Assembly (NCBI GenBank): GCA_000495505.1
Contig: CP006833.1
Span: 1,674,001-1,738,000 of the forward strand
From: Campylobacter fetus subsp. testudinum 03-427
GTDB taxonomy: Bacteria; Campylobacterota; Campylobacteria; Campylobacterales; Campylobacteraceae
Direction of reading: 5' to 3'
Length of the DNA stretch: 64,000 bases
Both the position numbers and the translations under genes were made by a program. Each line of letters begins with the position of its first letter. Positions within the stretch are counted from its first letter, which is position 1. Positions 45,741 through 54,813 of this stretch are shown here, piece after piece. The notes below the pieces were generated by a model, which ran no database searches, was not told the DNA's origin, and saw only the letters and a list, made by a program, of their open reading frames with translations.

Positions 45741-46925
45741 ATGAAAATAAATTTAAACTTTGTAAAACACGAATCATTCGGCGGTGTTTTGCTCATCATC
45801 GCTACTATTTTGGCACTTTTGTTTCAAAATGGATTTTTAAACCATTTTTATACGGAAATTTTAAGAGCTGAATTTACGGTTGGATTTAGAGATTTTAATC
45901 TATCAAAACCGCTAATTTTATGGGTAAATGATGGATTGATGGCGATATTTTTCTTTGTTGTAGGACTTGAGTTGAAAAGAGAAATATTACAAGGTGAGCT
46001 TTCAAAACCATCTCAAATAGCCCTACCTACGATAGGCGCACTTGGCGGCGTGATACTACCTGCTGTTATATTTTGGGCATTTAATCACGGAAATGATTTT
46101 GCCATTAGAGGCTGGGCTATACCTACTGCGACTGATATAGCTTTTGCGCTAGGAGTTTTAATGCTTCTTGGCAAAAGAATACCATCAAGCCTTAAAATAT
46201 TTTTGCTTACTTTAGCTATCATAGATGATCTATGTGCTATTGTTATAATAGCTATATTTTATACAACTAAACTATCTTTTATCTCTTTTGTTATAGCCGG
46301 GATCTGTTTGTTTGCGCTTTGGGTATTAAACAAATTTAAAGTATCAAAAAAATCAGCATATATACTAGTCACTTTGATACTTTGGGTAAGCGTACTAAAA
46401 AGTGGAGTTCATGCTACCATTGCAGGAGTTGTGGCTGCATTTTTCATACCGATGAGAGACGATAGCGGAAAAAGTCTGCTTGTAGAGCTTGAACATGATC
46501 TTCAAGGAATAACCAGCTATTTCATACTTCCAGTTTTTGCTTTTGTAAATGCAGGAGTGAGTCTTGCTGGAGTACAGATAAATCAACTTTTAAATTCAGT
46601 AGGAATGGGGATATTTTTTGGACTACTTATAGGCAAACAAGTAGGAGTTTTTCTGTTTAGCTATATTTTTATAAAACTAGGTTTTGCTAAACTGCCTGAA
46701 GGTTCGTCTTGGGCGCAGTTTTATGGAGTATGCATACTAACTGGTATAGGATTTACTATGAGTTTGTTTGTAAATTCACTAGCATATCACGATAGCAACG
46801 AGTTTTTCCACGCAGATAAACTAGGTATTTTATTAGCATCATTCACAGCAGGAGTTATAGGATATATATATCTGCTTGTATTTTCAAAAGTAGCAAAGAA
46901 CCATCACAAAGACGATGAATCTTAA
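45741..46925 (+). CDS. nhaA: Na+/H+ antiporter NhaA
   Basis: 394-aa inner-membrane antiporter for sodium and pH homeostasis. Visible NhaA motifs are WVNDGLMAIFFFVVGLELKREILQGELS, AIPTATDIAFALGVL (helix IV), LTLAIIDDLCAIVIIAIFYT with the Asp pair of the active site, and ILTGIGFTMSLFV. The start follows AGGAGAAATA directly after recJ, and its 3' end overlaps the ABC gene by 11 nt. Confidence 0.95.
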   Translation: MKINLNFVKHESFGGVLLIIATILALLFQNGFLNHFYTEILRAEFTVGFRDFNLSKPLILWVNDGLMAIFFFVVGLELKREILQGELSKPSQIALPTIGALGGVILPAVIFWAFNHGNDFAIRGWAIPTATDIAFALGVLMLLGKRIPSSLKIFLLTLAIIDDLCAIVIIAIFYTTKLSFISFVIAGICLFALWVLNKFKVSKKSAYILVTLILWVSVLKSGVHATIAGVVAAFFIPMRDDSGKSLLVELEHDLQGITSYFILPVFAFVNAGVSLAGVQINQLLNSVGMGIFFGLLIGKQVGVFLFSYIFIKLGFAKLPEGSSWAQFYGVCILTGIGFTMSLFVNSLAYHDSNEFFHADKLGILLASFTAGVIGYIYLLVFSKVAKNHHKDDES

Positions 46926-48459
46926 AAATAGAAATCTAATTCTAAGCGCTATAACTCTACTTTCTGTACTTTATAGCGTTCTGAATTTGGCAGTTCTTGC
47001 GTTTATAAATAGATATTTGCTAAATATAACAAGCGGCGAATATGATTTGATTTTGTATTTTATACTTTTACTTTTAGCATTTTTTATAGCGTCTTTAGCT
47101 TTTAGATATATCATATCTTTAGCTAGTCAAAACTATATCTATGATATGCGATTAAGCATAATCAAGCGTATTTTAGATACTGATTACCACCGTACAAAGC
47201 AGATCGGCAGAGCCAAACTCATAGCTCTGCTTTCAAGCGATATAGCAAGTATAACAAACGGATTTATGCGCATACCTGAGATTTTTCAAGGAAGTCTTGT
47301 TGCGATTGTATCGTTTTTTTATATTTTATATCTATCTCCTATTTTAGCTTTTAGTGTTTTTATATGGCTTGGATTTGGAGCTATCTTCTGTTTGTATTTT
47401 ATCAAAAAATTATATAATCTTTTTAAGCAACATAGGAAAAATGAGGATAAACTCTACAAAAATTATGAAACATCTATAGACGCTCATAAAGAATTTAGTC
47501 TAAATTTAAAAAGAGCGGCGGATTTTTTTAATCTCAAATTTAGATTAAACGTGCAAGATATGAGAAAAAATATGCTAAGTATAGATTTTTACCAGTCGCT
47601 AGTGAGCAACTGGGTGAGCGTGATGACTCTAGGAGCTGTTGGGTTGGTTATTTATCTAAGTCTTGGATTTGGACTGCTTGATATGGCTGGAGCCGTAACT
47701 ATATCTATCACTATACTATTTTTAAGAGCTCCACTTATGATGGTGCTTTTTGCCTATCCATCGATAATAAAATCAAAAGTTGCTGCTCAAAAGATAAAAT
47801 CTTTAGAATTAGCCGCGTATAAAGAGAAATTTGAAACCCAAAAAAGTTTTGATAACTGGCAAAAAATCGAACTTAGAAATATCAGTTTTAGTTATGAAAA
47901 CAAGCTGGTATTGGATAATATAAATATGAGATTAGATAGGGGTGAATGTCTATTTTTAATAGGAGAAAACGGTAGCGGAAAATCAACTTTGTTTCTTATT
48001 TTAGCGGGACTTTTAAAACCTGATAGTGGTGAAATTTATATCGATGACGTAAAAATAGACAACTCAAATATTCAAATTTATAAAAATACTATAAGCGCGG
48101 TATTTAGCGAATTTTATCTATTTAACGATATAGAAAATGACGCCAAAAAATGGTTTGAACTACTTGAGTTTAGAGTTTCAAACGACTCTCAAATAGATCC
48201 TCAAAACCTCTCTCAAGGTCAAAAAAAGAGATTAGCTCTGATAAATGCATTATTAGAAAATAGAACTATTTTGCTACTTGATGAATGGGCAGCAGATCAA
48301 GATCCGTATTTTAGAGCAAAGTTTTATACTGAAATTTTAGAATTATTTAAACAGCAAAAAATTACTGTTTTTGCTATAAGTCACGATGATAGATATTTCA
48401 GATATGCAGATAGAATATACGAACTAAAAGAGAAAAAACTTATAAATTATTTATCATAA
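46915..48459 (+). CDS. ABC exporter of the cyclic-peptide (SyrD/PvdE/YojI) type
   Basis: 514 residues in one chain: a six-helix exporter domain (about 1-300) and an ATPase domain (about 315-514). Walker A is GENGSGKSTL. The signature is LSQGQKKRL followed by ILLLDEWAADQDPYFRAKFY; DEWAADQDP is characteristic of the PvdE/SyrD/YojI family, which exports siderophore precursors, lipopeptides or lasso peptides. No biosynthetic or precursor-peptide gene is visible nearby. It overlaps nhaA and lies 97 nt before the heme oxygenase gene. The substrate is unknown. Confidence 0.82.
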   Translation: MNLKNRNLILSAITLLSVLYSVLNLAVLAFINRYLLNITSGEYDLILYFILLLLAFFIASLAFRYIISLASQNYIYDMRLSIIKRILDTDYHRTKQIGRAKLIALLSSDIASITNGFMRIPEIFQGSLVAIVSFFYILYLSPILAFSVFIWLGFGAIFCLYFIKKLYNLFKQHRKNEDKLYKNYETSIDAHKEFSLNLKRAADFFNLKFRLNVQDMRKNMLSIDFYQSLVSNWVSVMTLGAVGLVIYLSLGFGLLDMAGAVTISITILFLRAPLMMVLFAYPSIIKSKVAAQKIKSLELAAYKEKFETQKSFDNWQKIELRNISFSYENKLVLDNINMRLDRGECLFLIGENGSGKSTLFLILAGLLKPDSGEIYIDDVKIDNSNIQIYKNTISAVFSEFYLFNDIENDAKKWFELLEFRVSNDSQIDPQNLSQGQKKRLALINALLENRTILLLDEWAADQDPYFRAKFYTEILELFKQQKITVFAISHDDRYFRYADRIYELKEKKLINYLS

Positions 48460-48521
48460 TATATAACTTTTAAATTTAGTATTTATAAATCTTTAAGAAA
48501 ATTTATGTTAAATTTTGGTAT

Positions 48522-48537
48522 TTAATATCAATATTAA
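48522..48537. promoter_or_regulatory. Fur-box-like palindrome before chuZ
   Basis: TTAATAT-CA-ATATTAA is a perfect 7+2+7 palindrome ending 19 bp before the chuZ start, overlapping the only plausible -10 region. Heme-uptake genes of Campylobacter are iron-repressed through Fur, which binds AT-rich palindromes with related half-sites. It has the same two-base CA spacer as the palindrome at 3569-3580. Confidence 0.5.
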
Positions 48538-48556
48538 TTTAAAAAAAGGAGAGTAG

Positions 48557-49300
48557 ATGGATGCGAAACAAAAAGTAATAGAGCATATAAACAACGACCA
48601 TATGGATACGCTTATAATGCTTTGCAAACACTTTGGAACAGTACAAAATCCTACAAACGTAAGGCTTGATTCTATAGACGAAGACGGTATGGATATAGCG
48701 TGTGATCAGCTTTTAGTACGAGTTGCATTTCTAAAAAAAGCCGAACAAAGCGGTAAAGGATTTAGAACAGCGATAATAGATCTTATGAGCAGCCTTGATA
48801 TAAAAGAAAGCACTGCTACTGTTTCAAAAGATATGGTAGATTTCATAGATGGCTTTAACAGCGTTCTCATCTCAAGCTTAAACGGCGATCACTGCGTCTG
48901 TTCGTATGCTCCAGTGGTGAGAGATGATAATGATTTTTATATACTTATATCTGAAGTTAGCGAACATTTCAAATCAATAAAAGAAAATAGCGACAAAATA
49001 TCGATTATGTTTTTAGAAGATGAGAGTAAAGCAAAAACTATTTTTGCTAGAAAAAGAGCAAGTTTTAGGTCTAAAGCGGTATTTTTAGATGATCAAAAAG
49101 AGAGTCTGTTTTCTAAATTTGAAAGTAAATTTAGCAGTGAATCAGCTATAAAAATGATAAAAAATATGTCTGATTTTCATATAATTAAGATAGAAATCAC
49201 CAAAGGAAGATTTGTAAAAGGTTTTGGAGCCGCGTATGACACAAACGGTCTTGAAATTATCCAAAGAGTGCATAGTGCAAATCCTCACAACACTAAGTGA
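48557..49300 (+). CDS. chuZ: HugZ-family heme oxygenase
   Basis: 247-aa cytosolic enzyme opening heme to release iron. N-terminal block KVIEHINNDHMDTLIMLCKHFG and the DGMDIACD segment match the HugZ/ChuZ family. The middle split-barrel (FIDGFNSVLISSLNGDHCVCSYAPVVRDD) and the RFVKGFGAAYD C-terminal segment are also typical. It starts after AAAAGGAGAG. In C. jejuni the gene is divergent from chuA; here it points the same way and precedes the transport genes. Confidence 0.92.
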   Translation: MDAKQKVIEHINNDHMDTLIMLCKHFGTVQNPTNVRLDSIDEDGMDIACDQLLVRVAFLKKAEQSGKGFRTAIIDLMSSLDIKESTATVSKDMVDFIDGFNSVLISSLNGDHCVCSYAPVVRDDNDFYILISEVSEHFKSIKENSDKISIMFLEDESKAKTIFARKRASFRSKAVFLDDQKESLFSKFESKFSSESAIKMIKNMSDFHIIKIEITKGRFVKGFGAAYDTNGLEIIQRVHSANPHNTK

Positions 49301-49309
49301 TGATGAAAA

Positions 49310-49402
49310 ATGCTAAATCAAAAGAGACCGGCAAACGTAAATCGCTGTTTTATGTGCGATATTAGAAAAGTCGGTCTGGTTGATGAGGACAAAAAACTCT
49401 AA
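49310..49402 (+). CDS. Possible 30-aa CxxC peptide between chuZ and chuA
   Basis: ORF starting MLNQKRPANVNRCFMCD and ending EDKKL-stop, 9 nt after the chuZ stop. The Cys-x-x-Cys and basic residues make it look like a tiny metal- or nucleic-acid-binding peptide, or a remnant. GATGA upstream is only a weak ribosome site. I do not recognise it; it may be a chance ORF. Confidence 0.25.
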   Translation: MLNQKRPANVNRCFMCDIRKVGLVDEDKKL

Positions 49403-49545
49403 TCTCAAATTTGATACTAAATTTGATAAATTTACCACATACGCAATCTTCGAAATATAAATTATAACGACAAAACATCTTAATTATATTGAGCGAGCAA
49501 GTACTAATAACATAAAACTAAATATCAAACCAAAGGAGTTCTTCT

Positions 49546-51537
49546 ATGTTAAAAAAAGTAACTATGTGCAGCTTGAGTGCGGCTACGCTTGTATTTGGTA
49601 TGCAAATTAATCTAGATACTACAGTTATATCAACTAGTGGATTTGAAACGAAACTCAAAGATGAAGTAAGAAACGTGATTGTTATAACTAGCGAAGATAT
49701 CCAAAATAAAGGCTATAAAAACGTTGAAGAGATCTTAGAAGAAGAACCTTCGATAAGCTTTATAGATCCTGGTTTTGGAAAGACTATAGATATGAGAGGT
49801 CAAGGCGCAAACTCAAATTTCTCAACAAAAATTATGCTAAATGGAGTCGCTTTAAATATGCTAGACACATCTCACGCAATAGTACCTATAAATACTATAT
49901 CAGTCGATGATATAGAACAAATAGAGATAATACCAGGAGGAGGAAGCGTACTTTATGGAAACGGTACTAGTGGCGGCGTTATAAATATAATCACCAAAAA
50001 TCAGCCTAGAGATTTTTATACAAATTTATCTACTAAATTTGGATCATACAACTATAAAGATCTAAATTTCGCAGTCAGCGGAATGGCTAATGATGATCTT
50101 TTTTTAAAATTTAACGCAAATAGATTTGATGAAAAAGGCTACAGAAACGGCGAGAAAAATAGCGGTTATTACACAAGTGGCGGAGCAACGTATCAAATCA
50201 ACGATAACCAAAGCATAGCACTCAACTCAAGCTACTATAACGCAACTACTAACACTTTAAATGCTCTTAGTAAAGCTCAAGTAGATAGCGATCCAAAACA
50301 AGGCGGTAAAAAAACAACCAAAGACGAAACAAGGCTTGATCTCACGCTTGATTATACTTTAAAATACGGAGATTACGTAGATTTTCATATCTTGCCGTAT
50401 TATCAAAAAATAAAACAGGAGCTAGACGATAATAGCGGATTTGAAGATAAAAAATATGGAATAAATTTAAAAAACCGTATGGATTATGGTAGTGGCGAGT
50501 TGATTTATGGCTATGAATACTATATAAACAAAGGATTAAGATATAGAAACAATCAAGGTTCGCAAAGCGGCGTAACCGTAAAAAACAGTATAAACGTTGA
50601 TTTAGAAAAAAAATCTCACTCAATTTATGTTATGGATAATCACAGTTTTAACAACTGGTTTAGTATAAATAGTGGATATAGATTTGAAAAAGCTAGTTAT
50701 GATTTGGATAGAAGTTCTATAACAAATATATATATGTCAAACTCACCAACTCCTATGACAACGGTAAAAAATATCGCAAATCAGCCAGATACGGATAATC
50801 ACGCATTTGAGATAACTCCAAATTTGAGATACTCAGATACAGGAAATATATATTTTAAATTTGAAAGAGGATTTTTCTCTCCATCTCCGACTCAACTAAC
50901 AAATAGCGTACGTCCTCAAGGTGCGCGCAGTTCGGTTTATAAATTTAATGATTTAAAATCAGAGATATTTCATACATACGAAATCGGCGCTAAAGACTAT
51001 TTTTTAGGCTCATATGTGAGCGCTACAGCGTTTATCACAGATAAAAAAAATGAGATAAGAAACATAATGGAAGCAAACCATACTCTATGGCGTTTTATAA
51101 ATTTAGATAAGACAAGAAGGCTTGGGATAGAACTTTACGCAAGTCAATATATGTTAAATAACGATCTTAGCTTAAAACAAACATACTCTTACATAGATGC
51201 AAAAGTCACAAGCGGCGAGTTTAATAACAAAAGAATACCTCTAGTAGCAAAACATAAATTAGTCCTTGGAGCAGACTACAAAGTGATTAAAGATCTAAAT
51301 ATTTTTGGAGATATAAAATACTTTTCTGATATGCTTGATAACGGATATGAAAAGATGAACTCAAAAACAATAGTTGATATAGGAGCAAAATACAGTTTTC
51401 CAAAAGGCTTTTTGGTTAGTGCTGGGATAAAAAATTTATTTGATAAGAGATACTTTACATATCAAGACAAGATCAACGACCAGTATAGACCAGCAAACGC
51501 AAGAAATTATTATGTAGAGTTTAAATATGTCTATTAA
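49546..51537 (+). CDS. chuA: TonB-dependent heme receptor
   Basis: 663-aa outer-membrane beta-barrel. Signal peptide (about 1-20) is followed by a TonB-box-like DTTVISTSGF. The plug domain has VIVITSEDIQNKGYKNVEEILEE, DMRGQGANSN and IEIIPGGGSVLYGNGTSGGVINIITK. The barrel ends YRPANARNYYVEFKYVY with terminal aromatic. It captures heme and passes it to the periplasm with TonB energy. The ribosome site is CAAAGGAG. It overlaps chuB by 11 nt, so the receptor and importer form one operon. Confidence 0.92.
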   Translation: MLKKVTMCSLSAATLVFGMQINLDTTVISTSGFETKLKDEVRNVIVITSEDIQNKGYKNVEEILEEEPSISFIDPGFGKTIDMRGQGANSNFSTKIMLNGVALNMLDTSHAIVPINTISVDDIEQIEIIPGGGSVLYGNGTSGGVINIITKNQPRDFYTNLSTKFGSYNYKDLNFAVSGMANDDLFLKFNANRFDEKGYRNGEKNSGYYTSGGATYQINDNQSIALNSSYYNATTNTLNALSKAQVDSDPKQGGKKTTKDETRLDLTLDYTLKYGDYVDFHILPYYQKIKQELDDNSGFEDKKYGINLKNRMDYGSGELIYGYEYYINKGLRYRNNQGSQSGVTVKNSINVDLEKKSHSIYVMDNHSFNNWFSINSGYRFEKASYDLDRSSITNIYMSNSPTPMTTVKNIANQPDTDNHAFEITPNLRYSDTGNIYFKFERGFFSPSPTQLTNSVRPQGARSSVYKFNDLKSEIFHTYEIGAKDYFLGSYVSATAFITDKKNEIRNIMEANHTLWRFINLDKTRRLGIELYASQYMLNNDLSLKQTYSYIDAKVTSGEFNNKRIPLVAKHKLVLGADYKVIKDLNIFGDIKYFSDMLDNGYEKMNSKTIVDIGAKYSFPKGFLVSAGIKNLFDKRYFTYQDKINDQYRPANARNYYVEFKYVY

Positions 51538-52507
51538 AAGCTATCTTACTATAAGCTTTTTAATCTGCCTTTTTGTTTTAATGATCATTTCGCTAGCTTT
51601 GGGAGGAGCTAGCGTAGGATTTAATGAGATTTTGAATTTATACTGGCAAGATCTAAGCGATACGCAAAAAACTATACTGATCGATATCAGACTTCCTCGC
51701 ATAATGATGGCTATACTTATAGGAGCTCTTTTGGCTAGCTCTGGTGTTGTCGTTCAAACTATATTTTTAAATCCTCTAGCAGATCCATATATAATCGGAA
51801 TTGCGTCAAGTGCAACATTTGGCGCGGTTGTAGCTTATATATTTGGATTGGGGGATATATATTATGGTATTTTTGCTTTTATAGCCTCATGTATTCTTTC
51901 TATAATGATTTTTAAACTATCAAAAAACGGTCGCTCTACAGCTACTTTGCTTATAATAGGCATAGCATTTTCATCTATGCTTGGAGCTTTTACATCACTT
52001 GCTACTTATCTTATAGGAGAAGATAGTTTTAAGATAATAGCGTGGATGATGGGATATCTTGGTGGTGCAAACTGGTTTAAAGTAGGTTTGCTAACTCTGC
52101 CTTTGGTACTTTCGCTGATATATTTTTATAAAAAGAGAAATGAGTTAAATTTACTTTTAAGCGGAGATGAAGAAGCAAAAAGCTTAGGGGCCGATGTAGA
52201 TATAACAAAAAAACGACTGCTCATAGTAGCATCTTTAAGTGTAGCATTTTCAGTTGCATTTACCGGTATGATAGGTTTTGTTGGACTCATTATACCTCAT
52301 ATTTTAAGAATGATACTAGGCACGTCAAACAACGCTGTTTTGATACCTATATCCACTTTAGCAGGAGCACTTTTTTTACTATTTTGTGATCTTGTAGCTA
52401 AAAATGCACTCAGTCCAACCGAAATCCCTATAGGAGTTGTAACTGCATTTTTTGGAGCTCCGTTTTTTCTATTTTTAGCTATCAGATATAGCAAAGGAGT
52501 TATTTAG
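51527..52507 (+). CDS. chuB: Heme ABC transporter permease
   Basis: 326-aa FecCD/BtuC-type permease with about nine helices. Landmarks: RLPRIMMAILIGALLASSGVVVQTIFLNPLADPYIIGI, TLLIIGIAFSSMLGAFTSL, and FTGMIGFVGLIIPHILRMILG (ATPase contact). It delivers heme from ChuD to the cytoplasm. It overlaps chuA by 11 nt; its TAG shares a G with the chuC GTG start. Confidence 0.93.
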   Translation: MSIKSYLTISFLICLFVLMIISLALGGASVGFNEILNLYWQDLSDTQKTILIDIRLPRIMMAILIGALLASSGVVVQTIFLNPLADPYIIGIASSATFGAVVAYIFGLGDIYYGIFAFIASCILSIMIFKLSKNGRSTATLLIIGIAFSSMLGAFTSLATYLIGEDSFKIIAWMMGYLGGANWFKVGLLTLPLVLSLIYFYKKRNELNLLLSGDEEAKSLGADVDITKKRLLIVASLSVAFSVAFTGMIGFVGLIIPHILRMILGTSNNAVLIPISTLAGALFLLFCDLVAKNALSPTEIPIGVVTAFFGAPFFLFLAIRYSKGVI

Positions 52508-53283
52508 TGAGTATTGAAATATCAAATTTAAGTTTTAAATTCAATAAAAAACAGATACTAAATAAGCTAAATATACATATAAACAGTGCAGAGTTTATAG
52601 GAATTTTAGGTCCAAATGGCTGCGGAAAATCAACCCTTCTTAAAAATATATTAAAAATTCTTCAGCCAAATAGTGGTGCTATAAAGATAAATTTAAAACC
52701 CTTAAAAGAGTATTCGCAAAAAGATTTAGCCAAAATCATAGGTTTTGTACCGCAAAAATCCGGCTTAGCGCTTCCTCTTAGCGTAGAAGATCTGATACTT
52801 ATGGGAAGATATGTGAGCATAAAAGGGATATTTGGCAACTACAACCAAGATGACTATAAAAAAACAGCTGAAGTAATGGAACTTTTAAATTTAAAAGAGT
52901 TTAAAGATAGATCTGCAAACTCTCTTAGCGGAGGAGAATTTCAAAGAGTTCTACTCGCTAGAGCGATAGTCGCCGATCCTAAAATCCTACTTCTTGATGA
53001 GCCTACAAGCGCTCTTGATCTTAACTATGCAGTGGAGATCATGAGTCTTTGCAAAAAGATAACTAAAAAATTAAATATATTTAGCATAGCAGTTTTACAT
53101 GATCTAAACTTAGCAAGTATATTTTGCGATAAAATTCTGATGCTAAAGGACGGAAAAATAGCTTATAGCGGTACTCCAAAAGAACTATACAAAAAAGATA
53201 TCTTAAAAGAAATTTACGGTCTTGAATGCGACGTGCTAGATCACAACGGTTTTTCGATAATAATACCAAAAAATAAAGGATAA
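52507..53283 (+). CDS. chuC: Heme ABC transporter ATP-binding protein
   Basis: 258-aa ATPase. Walker A GPNGCGKSTLL, Q-loop FVPQKS, signature LSGGEFQRV, Walker B ILLLDEPTSALD and switch LHDLN are all intact. Start is GTG in TAGTG. Clearly the partner of the FecCD-type permease directly upstream. Confidence 0.94.
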   Translation: MSIEISNLSFKFNKKQILNKLNIHINSAEFIGILGPNGCGKSTLLKNILKILQPNSGAIKINLKPLKEYSQKDLAKIIGFVPQKSGLALPLSVEDLILMGRYVSIKGIFGNYNQDDYKKTAEVMELLNLKEFKDRSANSLSGGEFQRVLLARAIVADPKILLLDEPTSALDLNYAVEIMSLCKKITKKLNIFSIAVLHDLNLASIFCDKILMLKDGKIAYSGTPKELYKKDILKEIYGLECDVLDHNGFSIIIPKNKG

Positions 53284-53286
53284 AAA

Positions 53287-54081
53287 ATGAAAAAAATATT
53301 AATCATACTTGCAACTCTATTTGAATTTGCATTTGGAGTAAAGTTAGTAGTGCTTGATCCTGCTGCTGTAGAAATGCTATATATGCTCAAAGCAGAAGAT
53401 AGTATAGCTGCTATAGCCATTCCATCTACGGCTAAAATTTATCCAGAAGATAAAACCGCAAAACTTCCAAATGTCGGCTCTTATATGAAACCAAATTTAG
53501 AACGCATAGTAGAGATAAATCCAGATCTTGTGATAACAAGTTTTCACTCTATCAATGTAGATAACGATCTAAAAAATCTAGGTTTAAAAACATTAAGTTT
53601 AAATGCAAACAGCTTGAATGATATTTATAAAAATATAGAAAAAATAGCAGATATAACTCAAAAACAAGAAGAAGGTAAAAAGCTGATAGATGAGATAAAA
53701 TCAAAGTTATCACATCAAGATAAATTAAGCGGTAAAAAGGTTGTAGTTCTATTTTCCGCACTAAATTTAATGGCTTTTAACGACGGAACTTTACCTATAG
53801 ATATCACAAATAACTTAGGTCTTAAAAACATAGCCAAAAATCTACAAGGAACTACTTCTGTGATTCAAACTGAGTATATTTTAGAGCAAAATCCCGACTT
53901 TATCATAGTTGTAGAAACAACAAACAACTCCAAAAGTCTCTTGCAACTCTATCCTGTTTTAAGCAAAACCAAAGCCGCCAAAAACGGCAAGATAATCTCA
54001 GTGCCATCAGCCATTATATTAAGAGGAACTCCAAGGATAGCTCAAGGTATAGAAAATATTTATGAAATTCTAACAAAATAA
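53287..54081 (+). CDS. chuD: Periplasmic heme-binding protein
   Basis: 264-aa cluster-A-type solute-binding protein (BtuF/FhuD-like) with signal peptide (about 1-17). Blocks: LVVLDPAAVEMLYMLKAEDSIAAIA, LPNVGSYMKPNLERIVEINPDLVI, and late NPDFIIVVETTNNS. It starts 3 nt after chuC and closes the chuABCD unit, which a strong terminator follows. Confidence 0.92.
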   Translation: MKKILIILATLFEFAFGVKLVVLDPAAVEMLYMLKAEDSIAAIAIPSTAKIYPEDKTAKLPNVGSYMKPNLERIVEINPDLVITSFHSINVDNDLKNLGLKTLSLNANSLNDIYKNIEKIADITQKQEEGKKLIDEIKSKLSHQDKLSGKKVVVLFSALNLMAFNDGTLPIDITNNLGLKNIAKNLQGTTSVIQTEYILEQNPDFIIVVETTNNSKSLLQLYPVLSKTKAAKNGKIISVPSAIILRGTPRIAQGIENIYEILTK

Positions 54082-54137
54082 ACATAACTGATACTTGTCC
54101 TATCAAAAAGATAGAATTCCAAATTTAAAAACGGATA

Positions 54138-54167
54138 AAAAGAAGCAAATTTAAGTATGCTTCTTTT
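54138..54167 (+). terminator. Terminator of the chu operon
   Basis: AAAAGAAGCA (54138-54147) pairs perfectly with TGCTTCTTTT (54158-54167) over a 10-nt loop, ending in T residues, 56 nt after the chuD stop. Confidence 0.8.
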
Positions 54168-54300
54168 AAATTTAAAAAAGTATCAAACAAAGCAAATATC
54201 AAAATATATTATAAGCATTAATAATAATATGATAAAATCCCGCTCGTAAAATAGTATATTTTGAGAAATAATATATCAAAAAATAGTGAAAAGAGATCGT

Positions 54301-54786
54301 ATGAAAAGCATAGTTATATACTCAAGTCTCACAGGAAATACAAAAAAGATAGCAAAAGCAGTATCTGAATCTCTTAGTTGTATCTACATCAGTTTTAAAG
54401 ATGCAAATTTTGTAAATTTAGATGAATTTGGATTTATAGCTCTTGGATTTTGGGTAGATAAAGGCTATCCAGATAGAGATATGAAAGCTTTTATGCAAAG
54501 CATTAAAAATAAAGATATCGGTCTTTTTATGACTCTTGGAGCAGATCCAAAAGGCGAACACGCTAAAAAATGTATGCAAAATGCAAAATATATGATGCAA
54601 ATAAACGGCTGCAATATTCAAAAAGAGTTCATATCTCAAGGCGCCATAAGCCCAAATTTAATAAGTAAAATTATCAAATCAGGCAAATCAACGCCGCATA
54701 GAGAAGCTAGATGGAAGGAAGCTAGCACTCATCCAGATAACAATGATCTTTTAAACGCCAAAATGGCATTTAGCAAAAACAAGTAG
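54301..54786 (+). CDS. Flavodoxin-family protein
   Basis: 161 residues from the ATG at 54301, with AAGAGA upstream; an in-frame GTG at 54286 is less likely. The FMN phosphate loop is SSLTGNTKKIAKAV at the N-terminus. IALGFWVDKGYPD and LFMTLGADPKGEHA provide the other flavin-contact loops. It is the short flavodoxin type (BilS-like) that often sits by heme or iron genes and could supply electrons to heme or bilin breakdown. It has its own promoter region after the chu terminator, so shared regulation is not proven. Confidence 0.82.
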   Translation: MKSIVIYSSLTGNTKKIAKAVSESLSCIYISFKDANFVNLDEFGFIALGFWVDKGYPDRDMKAFMQSIKNKDIGLFMTLGADPKGEHAKKCMQNAKYMMQINGCNIQKEFISQGAISPNLISKIIKSGKSTPHREARWKEASTHPDNNDLLNAKMAFSKNK

Positions 54787-54813
54787 CTTCCTAAAATGAA
54801 CTCTATTTAATTC

